Below, one piece after another: positions 27,832 through 37,300 of a DNA stretch of 64,000 nucleotides (the first letter of the stretch is position 1; the number at the start of each line of letters is the position of its first letter). Both the position numbers and the translations under genes were made by a program. The stretch covers positions 1,178,001 through 1,242,000 of the forward strand of contig JAPFFF010000005.1 in NCBI GenBank assembly GCA_039105265.1, in the 5' to 3' direction. Under the pieces are notes generated by a model. It had not been told where the DNA came from. It did no database searches and saw only the letters and a program-made list of their open reading frames with translations. This DNA comes from Tritrichomonas musculus. Lineage: Eukaryota > Parabasalia > Tritrichomonadida > Tritrichomonadidae.

Positions 27832-30735
27832 TTACAATCTTGGAGGTTCAACTGTTCTTATTGAGTTGACATCACTGCAGAATCTTTTCCAATCGATATC
27901 ATTATTTAAGTTAGCTCTGTAATTTTCAATTAATAGTTGCACTTGGCTTAAAGGTATGATTAATCCATAATTACCAATTCTCTCTCTGAATTCGTCAGCA
28001 GAGACAGTTTTATCGACTACATCGTAGAAAGCGAATTCGGCTCTTTTATGTCTTTCGCTTAATTTAGCATGAAGAGTGTTAATCAATGAAGCCAGTTCGT
28101 AATTCTGGGGATGATTCATTGGGTCTTCATCGATTGGCTTCACTCTCAAAGATCTCAAATCATCAACGTTTGTTTTTGCATTTTCAAGTACGTTAACAAA
28201 CCGTTTATAATTAAAACAATTTTTCATTCTTTGGCTCTGGAAAGCGAGCAAGACTTGCTGGAGCTCTTCATTTGTATACTCGAAGTAAATTGAGGACAAG
28301 ATCTTTCCCACTCGATCTTTCAAAACGTAACCGTTTCTCGAGCTATCGTACATTAAGAACAACGAAATCGAATTCAATTCCTTTTTGACCAAATATACTT
28401 TCAATCTTCTCAAAAAGTAAGAAACATTTTCGAAGTCATCGCTATTCAAATTGGTGCTTAAATCGAAACTGTTGTTTAAATTAACAGTTGCTGTGCTTTG
28501 GTCGCTGCTTTGGGTCTTGCTCTTCACAAGCGGCGACGAGTAGGTAAAGGCAGAAATGACGTTGTCCGAGGCTTGATAGTTGGACGAGTGCTGGAACCTT
28601 TGGCTCGTCTTTTGGGTGGGACTCAATTGGGACCTATTTGTTGCTGCGCCGCCCTTCTGCAAGAAGGAAGCTGGGTAGAGAGAGAGGGATGGTTCCATTT
28701 TCAGTTGGTCAGGTCCAAACTTGGTCAGATCACTTATGAACTTTTTCAGATCAACCATGTTTTGAGGGGGACTCGTGTAGTACGATGTGAAAAGTGACAC
28801 GTCCTCGGGAGGTATGCGTTCGAGAGACGGGACGTTGAGGAGCGATGAACGAAATTGTGAGATGTTCATCAAACCGTCAACGCTCGATGTAAACCTCTGA
28901 AATTCATCAAGAAGGTCAATTCGGTTTTGTTCGGCCAGAACGATAGAATAAAGACGCGCTAGAGCGTCGAGGACTTCCTTGGTCGGTATCTCATCATCGT
29001 CGTCTTCGTCTTCCTCTTTGCTCGCCTGGTTATCAAAGAGCGTGGCTGGCGGAAGATAGTCAACTTGGTCACAGAAAGATTCAATGTTTATTTGGTCGCC
29101 AACTTTATTGAGCAAGGCTCGGCGCTCGTGGTTGTTGATGTCGAATGAGATGTTGGAGAAAACCGCCAATAACTGCCTGAAATTGACATATCCTGACTTT
29201 TCAGTATCTAACCGTAATAAAAGCGGTTTGATTGAAATTTTGAGAGCGCTATTCAAATAGTCTTTCAATCTGTCCATGACGGTTTGAGGAGTCGCAACAA
29301 CTCCTTTTCGTTTTGGAGGAGAAACCGCTATAACGAACGGTTTATAGACAATATATTGACCATTCGGATCACTGAATTCTTCAATGATCGCTTTTTGATC
29401 TGCTGCGTCAAGCTCGTATCGTTCTTTCTCAAGAATCTTGAAGAAGACTTTGGTCTGAATCTTCCCTGTCTTCCGTGGATCGTAACTCTCAATAATGTCG
29501 CCTAACAAGGCGTGCCTGATCTCGATTCTCTCTTTGATTTTTTGAAGGACATCGTTAACGTCTTTTGTATTCAATTCTTTGCCATGAGAAAGACTCTTTT
29601 GGGAAAGCTTCGATGAAACTTTTTCGAGTTCTTCTTCATACTTGGAGTTTTCGTAATCTACAGCTTCACAAAATGACATGTAATCAAACTTGTTTTCATC
29701 ATTCAAAAATATATCTTTTAATAATTGTATTTGTGGCGGAGAAAACTTGGGATCAAAGTTCATGAAAGAAGCTAGAAAATGACAAGGTAGAATCGATTGC
29801 TTTTTGTGCTTGTCGTATACGCTTAACGTTGAATATGGATCAATTCCTTTAACTCGAAGTTGATGACAGAAATCTACAAAAAATTCAGGCATTGATTGTC
29901 CATTATATGTATAGTTGTTATCCTCATCAACTATTAATGTATTTGATTGTGACATTGAATTAAGATTGCCGCTATTGGTTTTACTATTTTCATTATTTTT
30001 CAGAGCTTTTTCAACATCTTTTTGTAATTCGAAATAATAAACATCATTTGTAGGTGGGCGTTTATATGCTTGTGCAAGCTTTTTGGTTAGATTATTCATA
30101 CCAAATCCATTCAAAAATTTATTGACAGGAACATGCCCAATATGATATGTATCAAATGATTCCATTACTTCTTGTATAGAAGTATTTTGAAATTTTAAGG
30201 AATTACCAAATCTGATAAGATCATTGATGGTGGGCATATCAATTGAAGTTGAAGTTGCTGAACTTGAAGTCGTCGATGCCATAGCTTGTGATGGAGATGT
30301 TTTCTTTTTTGACGTTGAAACAGAAAATGTCGCAGAATTATTCTGGCTAGTCTTCGATTTGATATATGTCTCATAATCTTGAACGAACTTATTTGTGTCA
30401 ACAAATGTAGCACCATGAAAATCTTTTAGAGGAACTGCTTGCGTAATTTTAGTAACTTCACCTGTTTCTTTATTAACACTGTTTTTCACAACATTAGTAA
30501 AAACAGTGTATTCTATTATTATTTGATCAAGAATTGGTTTGGTCATCCAAATAGAAAGATAATTAAATACTTTTTCAAATTTGAATCGAGTTATTCTTCC
30601 TTCTTTCTTTGTATCCAAATCGTTAATAACATCCTTTAGTGAAAATTGATTTCTTTTACACATAATTTCAATTTCATCAAATAGTTTTGGGTAATTGACA
30701 TTTGAATGAGAATTAGTTTCAGATGTATTTTGCAT
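27832..30735 (-). CDS. Large protein with degenerate EF-hand-like repeats
   Basis: A 967-residue protein counted from Met at 30735; the frame stays open 48 codons further upstream. Those extra codons read like spacer DNA, so the shorter start is preferred. At least five helix-loop-helix units recur: DTKKEGRITRFKFEKVF, DTYHIGHVPVNKFLNG, DPRKTGKIQTKVFFKIL, DTEKSGYVNFRQLLAVF and DSSRNGYVLKDRVGKIL. They have the spacing of EF-hand loops, but many calcium ligands are lost, so calcium binding is doubtful for most. Ser/Thr-rich linkers and an acidic patch (EEDEDDDDE) separate them. The layout is like axonemal or cytoskeletal EF-hand proteins. The DNA between about 28500 and 29300 is clearly richer in GC than either end of the same gene. 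Confidence 0.75.
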   Translation of the reverse strand: MQNTSETNSHSNVNYPKLFDEIEIMCKRNQFSLKDVINDLDTKKEGRITRFKFEKVFNYLSIWMTKPILDQIIIEYTVFTNVVKNSVNKETGEVTKITQAVPLKDFHGATFVDTNKFVQDYETYIKSKTSQNNSATFSVSTSKKKTSPSQAMASTTSSSATSTSIDMPTINDLIRFGNSLKFQNTSIQEVMESFDTYHIGHVPVNKFLNGFGMNNLTKKLAQAYKRPPTNDVYYFELQKDVEKALKNNENSKTNSGNLNSMSQSNTLIVDEDNNYTYNGQSMPEFFVDFCHQLRVKGIDPYSTLSVYDKHKKQSILPCHFLASFMNFDPKFSPPQIQLLKDIFLNDENKFDYMSFCEAVDYENSKYEEELEKVSSKLSQKSLSHGKELNTKDVNDVLQKIKERIEIRHALLGDIIESYDPRKTGKIQTKVFFKILEKERYELDAADQKAIIEEFSDPNGQYIVYKPFVIAVSPPKRKGVVATPQTVMDRLKDYLNSALKISIKPLLLRLDTEKSGYVNFRQLLAVFSNISFDINNHERRALLNKVGDQINIESFCDQVDYLPPATLFDNQASKEEDEDDDDEIPTKEVLDALARLYSIVLAEQNRIDLLDEFQRFTSSVDGLMNISQFRSSLLNVPSLERIPPEDVSLFTSYYTSPPQNMVDLKKFISDLTKFGPDQLKMEPSLSLYPASFLQKGGAATNRSQLSPTQKTSQRFQHSSNYQASDNVISAFTYSSPLVKSKTQSSDQSTATVNLNNSFDLSTNLNSDDFENVSYFLRRLKVYLVKKELNSISLFLMYDSSRNGYVLKDRVGKILSSIYFEYTNEELQQVLLAFQSQRMKNCFNYKRFVNVLENAKTNVDDLRSLRVKPIDEDPMNHPQNYELASLINTLHAKLSERHKRAEFAFYDVVDKTVSADEFRERIGNYGLIIPLSQVQLLIENYRANLNNDIDWKRFCSDVNSIRTVEPPRL

Positions 30736-31252
30736 CCAATCAATAAAATCTGTTAATATTATCTGTATTGAAATATTTATGTAAAAAATATAACCACATT
30801 TTATCTTATTATGTATTGTAAATAATTTTATCTTATAAATTATATGTGAATTATTCGGTATTAATACCGATTTTAACATTTCGTATTGTACTCAGAATTT
30901 AAATAATCAATATTCAATATAATATTTAATATCAGAAATGTAATCAGAAAAATATTTGCAGAATTTTAGAAATGTTAAGCAATCACATGATTACTTATGG
31001 AATTATTTATTTTTTTTAATTGAGAAACAACAATTAAATATAAACTATATTATTATTATCATTTTCCATTCTAAAATTTTCATCAATATTATCAAATCGT
31101 CAAAAGAGAATCAAAATATCAATTAGGCTTGGGGCTTTTTAGCAATACTGGGAAATGATTACATAGTAAATTCTCAATCATAAAGATTTTATACGGTAAG
31201 TATTTGGTCAAATATTGGCCTCTGTATAATAATACCTGTAGATACTTTGGGC
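30736..31252. other. Divergent intergenic region
   Basis: Separates the EF-hand-like gene (minus) from GCN5 (plus) and should hold both promoters. A possible 3' splice-like TATTAACAG lies just before the EF-hand Met on the minus strand, but no GTATGT donor pairs with it. I see no repeat. Confidence 0.45.
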
Positions 31253-32359
31253 ATGACCAGAAGAAGCCTATATTTACCACCTAAGCCTCAATTAAATTTA
31301 GACTATTCAAAGAATGTTTATGGATATATGTTTTCAGACTTTCCAAATAAATTGCAAAGCAATCAGAGCAAAGATCTATCAGTGCAGGCTGAACGAACTC
31401 GTTATCTTGATGGTTTACTTCGATATTCAATTTTAATGAATAATCATACAGATATGGATTTAATTAATTTACTTGAAGCAAGAAATCTTATAGCAAGCTG
31501 CTTGACAAATATGTCAAAAACTTATATAACATCTGTTTTATATAATGGAAAGCATACTACCATTGCAGCTCATATAGTATCAACTTCAAAGATTATTGGT
31601 TGTATAACTGTTAGGATTTTTCGAGAAAGAGGCTTTGCAGAACTTGTATTTTGCGCTGTTAAGACGGAAAATCAAATTAGTGGAGTTGGAGCAAATGTTA
31701 TGGCTCATTTAAAAGAATATCTTCAAGTTATCAATATTAAGCATATTCTGGTTTATGCTGATAACTCGGCAATAGGATTTTTTGAAAAACAAGGCTTTAC
31801 TGCAAATGTTACGATCCCCAAAACAGCATATAAAGGTTTTATTAAAGATTACGATGGAGCAACTTTAATGCATTGCCCTATTGATCCATATTATGATTAT
31901 GTAAGACATGGTGATTTTTCACAAGCAATTCAAAAAATCATTATGGCAAATATTTTACCTCCAACAACTGTTCAATTTGATCAATATCCAGTTAAACAAT
32001 TGCTTGGAATTGATATATTACCAAGAGAGGCACCGCCAATTAATGAAATGATTAATGCAATATTATCTCAGGTAATTTCTCATCATTCAGCAAATTTATT
32101 TGTTCGTATGATACCCAAAAAAGATTTTCCTGAATACTATAAAATCGTTAAGCGCCCAATGTGCTTTGAGATGATTGAAAAAAAGTTTAAATCAGGCAAA
32201 TATAAAAATTTAGAAAGTTTTTTTATAGATTTATCTTTAATAACTGAAAACGTTTTTTTATGTCCAAATATAGAAGAAAAATATAGAAGAAATGCATGTG
32301 ATCTTGTAGATCATATTAAATCAATTCTTGTATGTTTAAAATGCTCACCAGACACATAA
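31253..32359 (+). CDS. GCN5: GCN5-type histone acetyltransferase with bromodomain
   Basis: A 368-residue GNAT enzyme fused to a bromodomain, the layout of GCN5/PCAF, the catalytic subunit of SAGA-type complexes that acetylates histone H3. The HAT core shows the catalytic Glu130 in GFAELVFCAV, the acetyl-CoA loop NQISGVGANVMAHLKEY (140-156) and YADNSAIGFFEKQGF (168-182). These align closely with yeast Gcn5 (FAEIVFCAI, QVRGYGAHLMNHLKDY, YADNYAIGYFKKQGF). The bromodomain spans about 265-360 (FPEYYKIVKRPMCFEMIEKKF). The acetyl-lysine-binding Asn region reads FLCPNIEEKY, shifted or altered compared with MYNGENTSYY. The first ATG (31253) is taken; a TTG-initiated frame two codons longer is unlikely. 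The N-terminus is short, with no PCAF-type extension. Confidence 0.92.
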   Translation: MTRRSLYLPPKPQLNLDYSKNVYGYMFSDFPNKLQSNQSKDLSVQAERTRYLDGLLRYSILMNNHTDMDLINLLEARNLIASCLTNMSKTYITSVLYNGKHTTIAAHIVSTSKIIGCITVRIFRERGFAELVFCAVKTENQISGVGANVMAHLKEYLQVINIKHILVYADNSAIGFFEKQGFTANVTIPKTAYKGFIKDYDGATLMHCPIDPYYDYVRHGDFSQAIQKIIMANILPPTTVQFDQYPVKQLLGIDILPREAPPINEMINAILSQVISHHSANLFVRMIPKKDFPEYYKIVKRPMCFEMIEKKFKSGKYKNLESFFIDLSLITENVFLCPNIEEKYRRNACDLVDHIKSILVCLKCSPDT

Positions 32360-32683
32360 TGAATTATAGAATTCGAATAATTTGTGCTTTACATCACTTA
32401 TTTGTTTTTATTTTAGAATAAAATTTGTTTTTATTTTAAGTATTTCTTTCTTTTATTTTATCTTTCTTTTATATTAGGAAATCTTTTTTTTTTTTTTTTT
32501 AACAAAAGCTTTATCCTTATTAGCTTAATTTATTAATCTCTACCTCAATACAAAACTTTACTGGTACTTTTCAAGTAATTTTGGGTGCAATCATGTCGAA
32601 TTCTTACCAGTTCAAAAATTATTCAAAAAGTGAATTTTTTATAAAACAAAAAAACAAATATAGATAAAGATAATAATAACAAT
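32360..32683. other. Convergent intergenic spacer
   Basis: Lies between the 3' ends of GCN5 and the transporter gene. It contains a T-run (about 32487-32502). No gene seen. Confidence 0.45.
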
Positions 32684-33866
32684 TTATATTCTTTGCAATT
32701 TTCTTGACTCTTTTTTCTCCATTTTTTTCGCAATTGTGTAAGATATGCCTCCCATGATTCCAATACAAACAGATAATATATTTGCTGCATTTGCTGGTGT
32801 ATTCCAAGTCAAATATCCAAGTAGTGTTTGCGTAATTTTTTTGATAACGCCAAGGACAGAAAAAGATGTTGGAGTTGAAGCTGATAAAAAAAAATACGTT
32901 GTAATGTTAACACCAACTCCTGCAACCCCACTTAATATAGTTATAACCCAAAATAAGAGAGGCGCATTAAATGAATTCCTAAATGCTCTGAAAAATACAT
33001 TATTTGCTGATAGTCCCATGATTATAAAAAAAGGAATCTAATGTTAGTTTTGAAAATAGAATGTAAATACTCTTGCTTGATATTATATGCACAAATATAG
33101 AAATCAGAAATAATTTTAACAGATTATTATGACTGACACCAAATCATGATAAATACAAGCAAAAGTAATATTAAAAACATACTGATAATACATTATTATA
33201 AAAAACAAGTGTAAATTCTGGAACTTGCTTTTCCTTGAAAACAAGTTTAATTGAAACGTGATACAAGGCACTGCTTGAAACAGCAATAATCATAGCAATA
33301 TAACCAGGCAAGTTAAATTCCAAATCTGTGACAGATCCACAAACTGAACCGAACACTATCAAACATAAAGAAGCAATTGTCATTTTTCCTGGCTTTGTTC
33401 CTATAAAAATATATTCGAGAAAACAAACAATAACAACCTGACAATTTTTGAGTAAAGCAACCATTGGTATTGAGAGTTGACGGACTGAATATGCGTTTGA
33501 CAAAGTCATCAAAACAAATAAAATGTTGACAAAAGCTATTCTTTTAACGCGTTCAAAATCGATAATTATGGGAAATTTAATAATACGAAAAAGTCTACAA
33601 AGTACTAATAATAAAGCGCCGACTATAGATTGCAGCATCATTAAAAATTCAACCGATCGAAAATCTTTAAACTGTCCTGTTCGTGACAGTATTTTTTTAT
33701 TTAAGAAAACGGCTGATATTGATGCTGCACAATATGATAAAGCTAGAATTGGTACTCGTATTGTGTTATATAATGTTTCGTGTATTTCAATGAATTCATC
33801 TTCTTCTTCCTCTATACCTTTACCGATTAAGAGAGGAGAATCATCTGTTTCTTTAAAATTTCTCAT
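32684..33866 (-). CDS. Nucleotide-sugar/triose-phosphate transporter (SLC35-like), two exons
   Basis: Exon 1 is 33866-33183 and exon 2 is 33037-32684, joined across a 145-nt intron to give 345 residues, the usual size of GDP-mannose (Vrg4) or SLC35 transporters. About ten membrane helices are expected. Typical segments are FLNKKILS, the repeat-like LLKNCQVVIVCFLEYIF, and across the junction VFYNNVLS-IPFFIIMG, which matches the YNNxLSxP motif of the family. The equivalent of the GDP-mannose GALNK motif reads GVIKK, so the substrate cannot be named. The family exchanges nucleotide sugars for nucleoside monophosphates at the Golgi or ER membrane. The acidic N-terminus (EEEEDEFIE) faces the cytosol in relatives. 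Without splicing, the first part would end after YNNVLSVCF. Confidence 0.85.
33038..33182 (-). other. Spliceosomal intron of trichomonad type (145 nt)
   Basis: On the minus strand the intron begins GTATGT (33182-33177) and ends ACTAACATTAG (33048-33038), with the ACTAAC branch sequence directly before the AG. In T. vaginalis the signals are GTAYGT and ACTAACACACAG, so this copy is a close variant. Removing it restores one reading frame through the conserved YNNVLSIPFF motif. It is the only intron I could recognise in the window. Confidence 0.88.
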
Positions 33867-34348
33867 TTAATGTCGTTGGTCAAATGTTTAAAAAGAATAT
33901 TATCAAAAAGTTGTCTTTGACCAAATATTTGAGAAATAAATTCTTTTACGTTTGAATTTTTTTCAAACTAATTCAAACTTTTTGAAACCTATCTTACATT
34001 AAGAACTATTCAATAATTTGGATATTATCCAGTATAATATTCTGTGATAATTAGCATATGAAACTAAAAAAGTATAAAATTTAGGTATCATAATATTTTT
34101 GTAAAAGAATAAACTAGGTTAAAATTATTATATTACAATCTTTTTCTTTGATATTCATAATAAAAAAAAAAAAAAAAAAAATCAAAACCCAATTTTTAAA
34201 AATGCACTAATAAAATTATACATGGATATATAGAAATTGAAATATGAAAACAATTTCTTACTTTATTTTCTAAGGTTTTATAAAAAAACCGTTATCAATT
34301 TCAATGCAGAATTTAATGTAAAAATGGTTACATTTTTTAAAATATAAA
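33867..34348. other. Divergent intergenic region with A-run
   Basis: Contains a run of about 19 A (about 34162-34180) and otherwise AT-rich sequence. It should hold promoters for the genes on either side. No RNA gene seen. Confidence 0.45.
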
Positions 34349-37300
34349 ATGAGTTCAGATGAAGATATACCGATTGAAGACATTTCATCTAGCGATAAAA
34401 ATGATGAAGAAGAACCCAACAATTTAAATCATACAGATAATTCTCAAATTGATCATAATAAATTAGATTCAAGTTTATTATCTAATAAAATTGATACTCT
34501 TACAAAACCTTCAAATGATATTAAAAATCACGAAAATTTATATAAAAAACAAGATGATTCATTATTTGCCACAGATAGTTCAGATTCAAATTCCTCGTCT
34601 GAACCGAAAGGAGAAGAAAATAAAAGCATATCGGATCATTTATCTGATTCAAAATGTGCTGCGTCTCCTTATAAAAATTCAGATATAAATTTAAAAAACA
34701 GTAATTTGGACCAAAAAGAAAACTCAAAATTAAATTTATCAGTCAACAAAAATATAGATAATGATGAAAATATTTTTTCAAAATCATCTTCAGGCTCTGA
34801 TGATGAATCATCTGAAGGAGACCGTCGTATCATTACGTGTAAGTTTGATGAAGAAGAACCAGTTGTTCTTGATATTGTACGAAAGAGTATTGAACAAAAT
34901 ACAATTAATTTTGATTCATCTGAAGATGAAAAAGACCAAAAAGCTGATAATAATGAAGACGAAAAACTAAAAATTGAAGCTCAAAAACAAGAAAGTGAAA
35001 ACGAAAAAATCAAAACGGAAATCCAAGAAAATGAAGGCATCATAGACAAAAATCAAGGAAAAGAAAATGATAATCAGAAGCAACAAGAAGAGATTAAAGA
35101 AAACAAAGATCAGGAACAAGAAAATGAAGATGAAGAAATTCAAAATCAAGATTATGAGAGCGTAGAAATTAAAAACAATGTTTTTGATAATATTTTAGAT
35201 ATTATTGAAAATATTGGAAATAGTGAGAATGCAAATGAAAAAGAAGAGCAAATTGAAAAGGATGAAAATAAAGAAAAAGATAGTTTTGAGAACACTTTTG
35301 GCGATGATTTTGTATGTTCAGATTTTAATACATCATTACAGCGTGATGAACTAGAAGGCTCTTTTAAAAAAGATGAAGAAGAGAGTGAAAAAGAAAACAA
35401 AGAAGAAAAAGCAAATAACGACGATAAAAGCATTCAAAAAAGAGACGAAGAAAGTGAAAAAATCGAAACTAAGGAAAAAAGTGACAAAGAAAAAGAAGAA
35501 TCAAATGATAAAAGCGAAAATAGCAAAGAAAAAGCAAAGAAAGACAAAAAAGCTAAAAAAGATGAAAATGACAAAAATAAAGAAGAAGAAAAAGTGAAAA
35601 AAAGGAAGCAAACAAAAAGTGACACAAACGACGAAAAAAAAGAAGAAGGCAAAGAAAAAGCTAAGAAAAGCAAAACAGCAAAAAATGATGAAAAAGTTGA
35701 ATGCAATGAAAATACAGAGAAAACAAAGAAAAATAAAACAGCAAAAAACGAAGATAAAGTTGAAAATAACGATACAAGTGAAAACAAAGAAAAAGTAAAG
35801 AAAGATAAAAAAGTTAAAAAAGATGAAAATGAGCAAAATAAAGAAGAAGAAAAAGTGAAAAAAGGTAAGCAAGCAAAAAGTGACCCCAGCGACGAAAAAG
35901 AAGAAAGCAAAGATAAAACAAAGAAAAGCAAAACAGCAAAAAACGAAGAAAACGCTGAAAATACTGAAAAAACAAAGAAAAATAAAGCAACAAAAAGTGA
36001 AGAGAAAGTTGAAAACGCTGAAAATACAGAGAAAACAAAGAAAAATAAAACAACAAAAAACGAAGAAAACACTGAAAATACAGAGAAAACAAAGAAAAAT
36101 AAAGCAACAAAAAGTGAAGAGAAAGTTGAAAACGCTGAAAATACAGAGAAAACAAAGAAAAATAAAGCAGCAAAAAGTGAAGAGAAAGTTGAAAACACTG
36201 AAAATACAGAGAAAACAAAGAAAAGCAAAAAAGACGAACTTGACAAAAATAAAGAAGAAATAAAAAACAGAAGCAAACAAACGAAAAATGACTCAATCAG
36301 TGAAAACAAAGAAAAAATCAAGAAGAACAAAGACGAAGAAAACGCAAAAAGTGACAAAGACAAAAATCTCACAAAAAACATATCAGAAAAAGTTCAACCG
36401 AATGACAAAAAGCAAACCAAGAAAGAAGGCGAAGAAGCCAAGAAGAATATCAAGTCAAACAAAGCTAGTCAAAACCCAAAATCTTCTAGTAATAGTGAAG
36501 GAATACAGAACAAGGCAAATCAAGAAGAGTTCCTCCCAAACACTCCTCGAGATAACGAACAAAAAGTGACACCTTTTAACCCAGATGAGTTTGACGAGAT
36601 GGGCAGCGATGAAAGGACTTCATCATCGTCGTCTTCGTTCAATGAAGATAAACGGCCGCTCCAACTGAAGCCGCTTTCGCAGCTCTATTCGGCACATCCC
36701 GAAGAAGAGTCACAAGGCAAATCGAAGAAGAGCAAGTACACGATGGATGACGATGACCTAGATGTCCCTGTATTCAGCTGGATGAAGAAGGACAAGAAAG
36801 AAGGGAGCGGGCAGAAGAAGGAAGTTTCAAAAACCGCGCAACCGTCAAACACAAGGCGAAAAAATTCACCTTCAAAACTCACACACGATCATTCAAACCA
36901 GGGCCAAAATTCAATGTTTGTTACTCAGGTGACAAGTGATGTAAAACAGGTCGATGAGGAGCGCCGACAAAGGTTCCTCGAAGACGAAAGAAGAAGGAAG
37001 AGAATCGAAGCTGAGCGTCGCCGTAAAGAAGAAGAAGAGAAGCTGAAAAGGAGACTCGAAGAGGAGCGAATTCGCGAGTACGAAGAGCAGAAGCGGTTAG
37101 AAGAGCATGAAGAGAAGAGGAGGCAGCAGCAGCAGCAGCTTTTGATTCAGCAGCAACAAATCATCCAAGAAGAAGAAGAGAAAAGGAAAAAAGCTATCAA
37201 AAAACCGTCACTAACCGCCACAACCGGCTACAATAAGAAGCGGATGACGTACGCCATGATGCAGTTTGCTGGCGTCTCTCCGACGATTCCCGTGACAAAG

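Noticed and set aside
28498-28797. Plus-strand frame of 99 codons, GC-rich
   Set aside because: Antisense to the GC-richer part of the EF-hand-like gene; composition explains the absence of stops.
30736-30879. 48-codon N-terminal extension of the EF-hand-like protein, or an intron there
   Set aside because: The text is AT-driven and hydrophobic, and the donor (GTATTA) and acceptor (TTAACAG) candidates are poor; Met at 30735 is the more likely start.
35434-36381. Minus-strand frame of 315 codons rich in Phe/Ser/Leu
   Set aside because: Mirror image of the Lys/Glu repeat array; no start context and no protein-like sequence.
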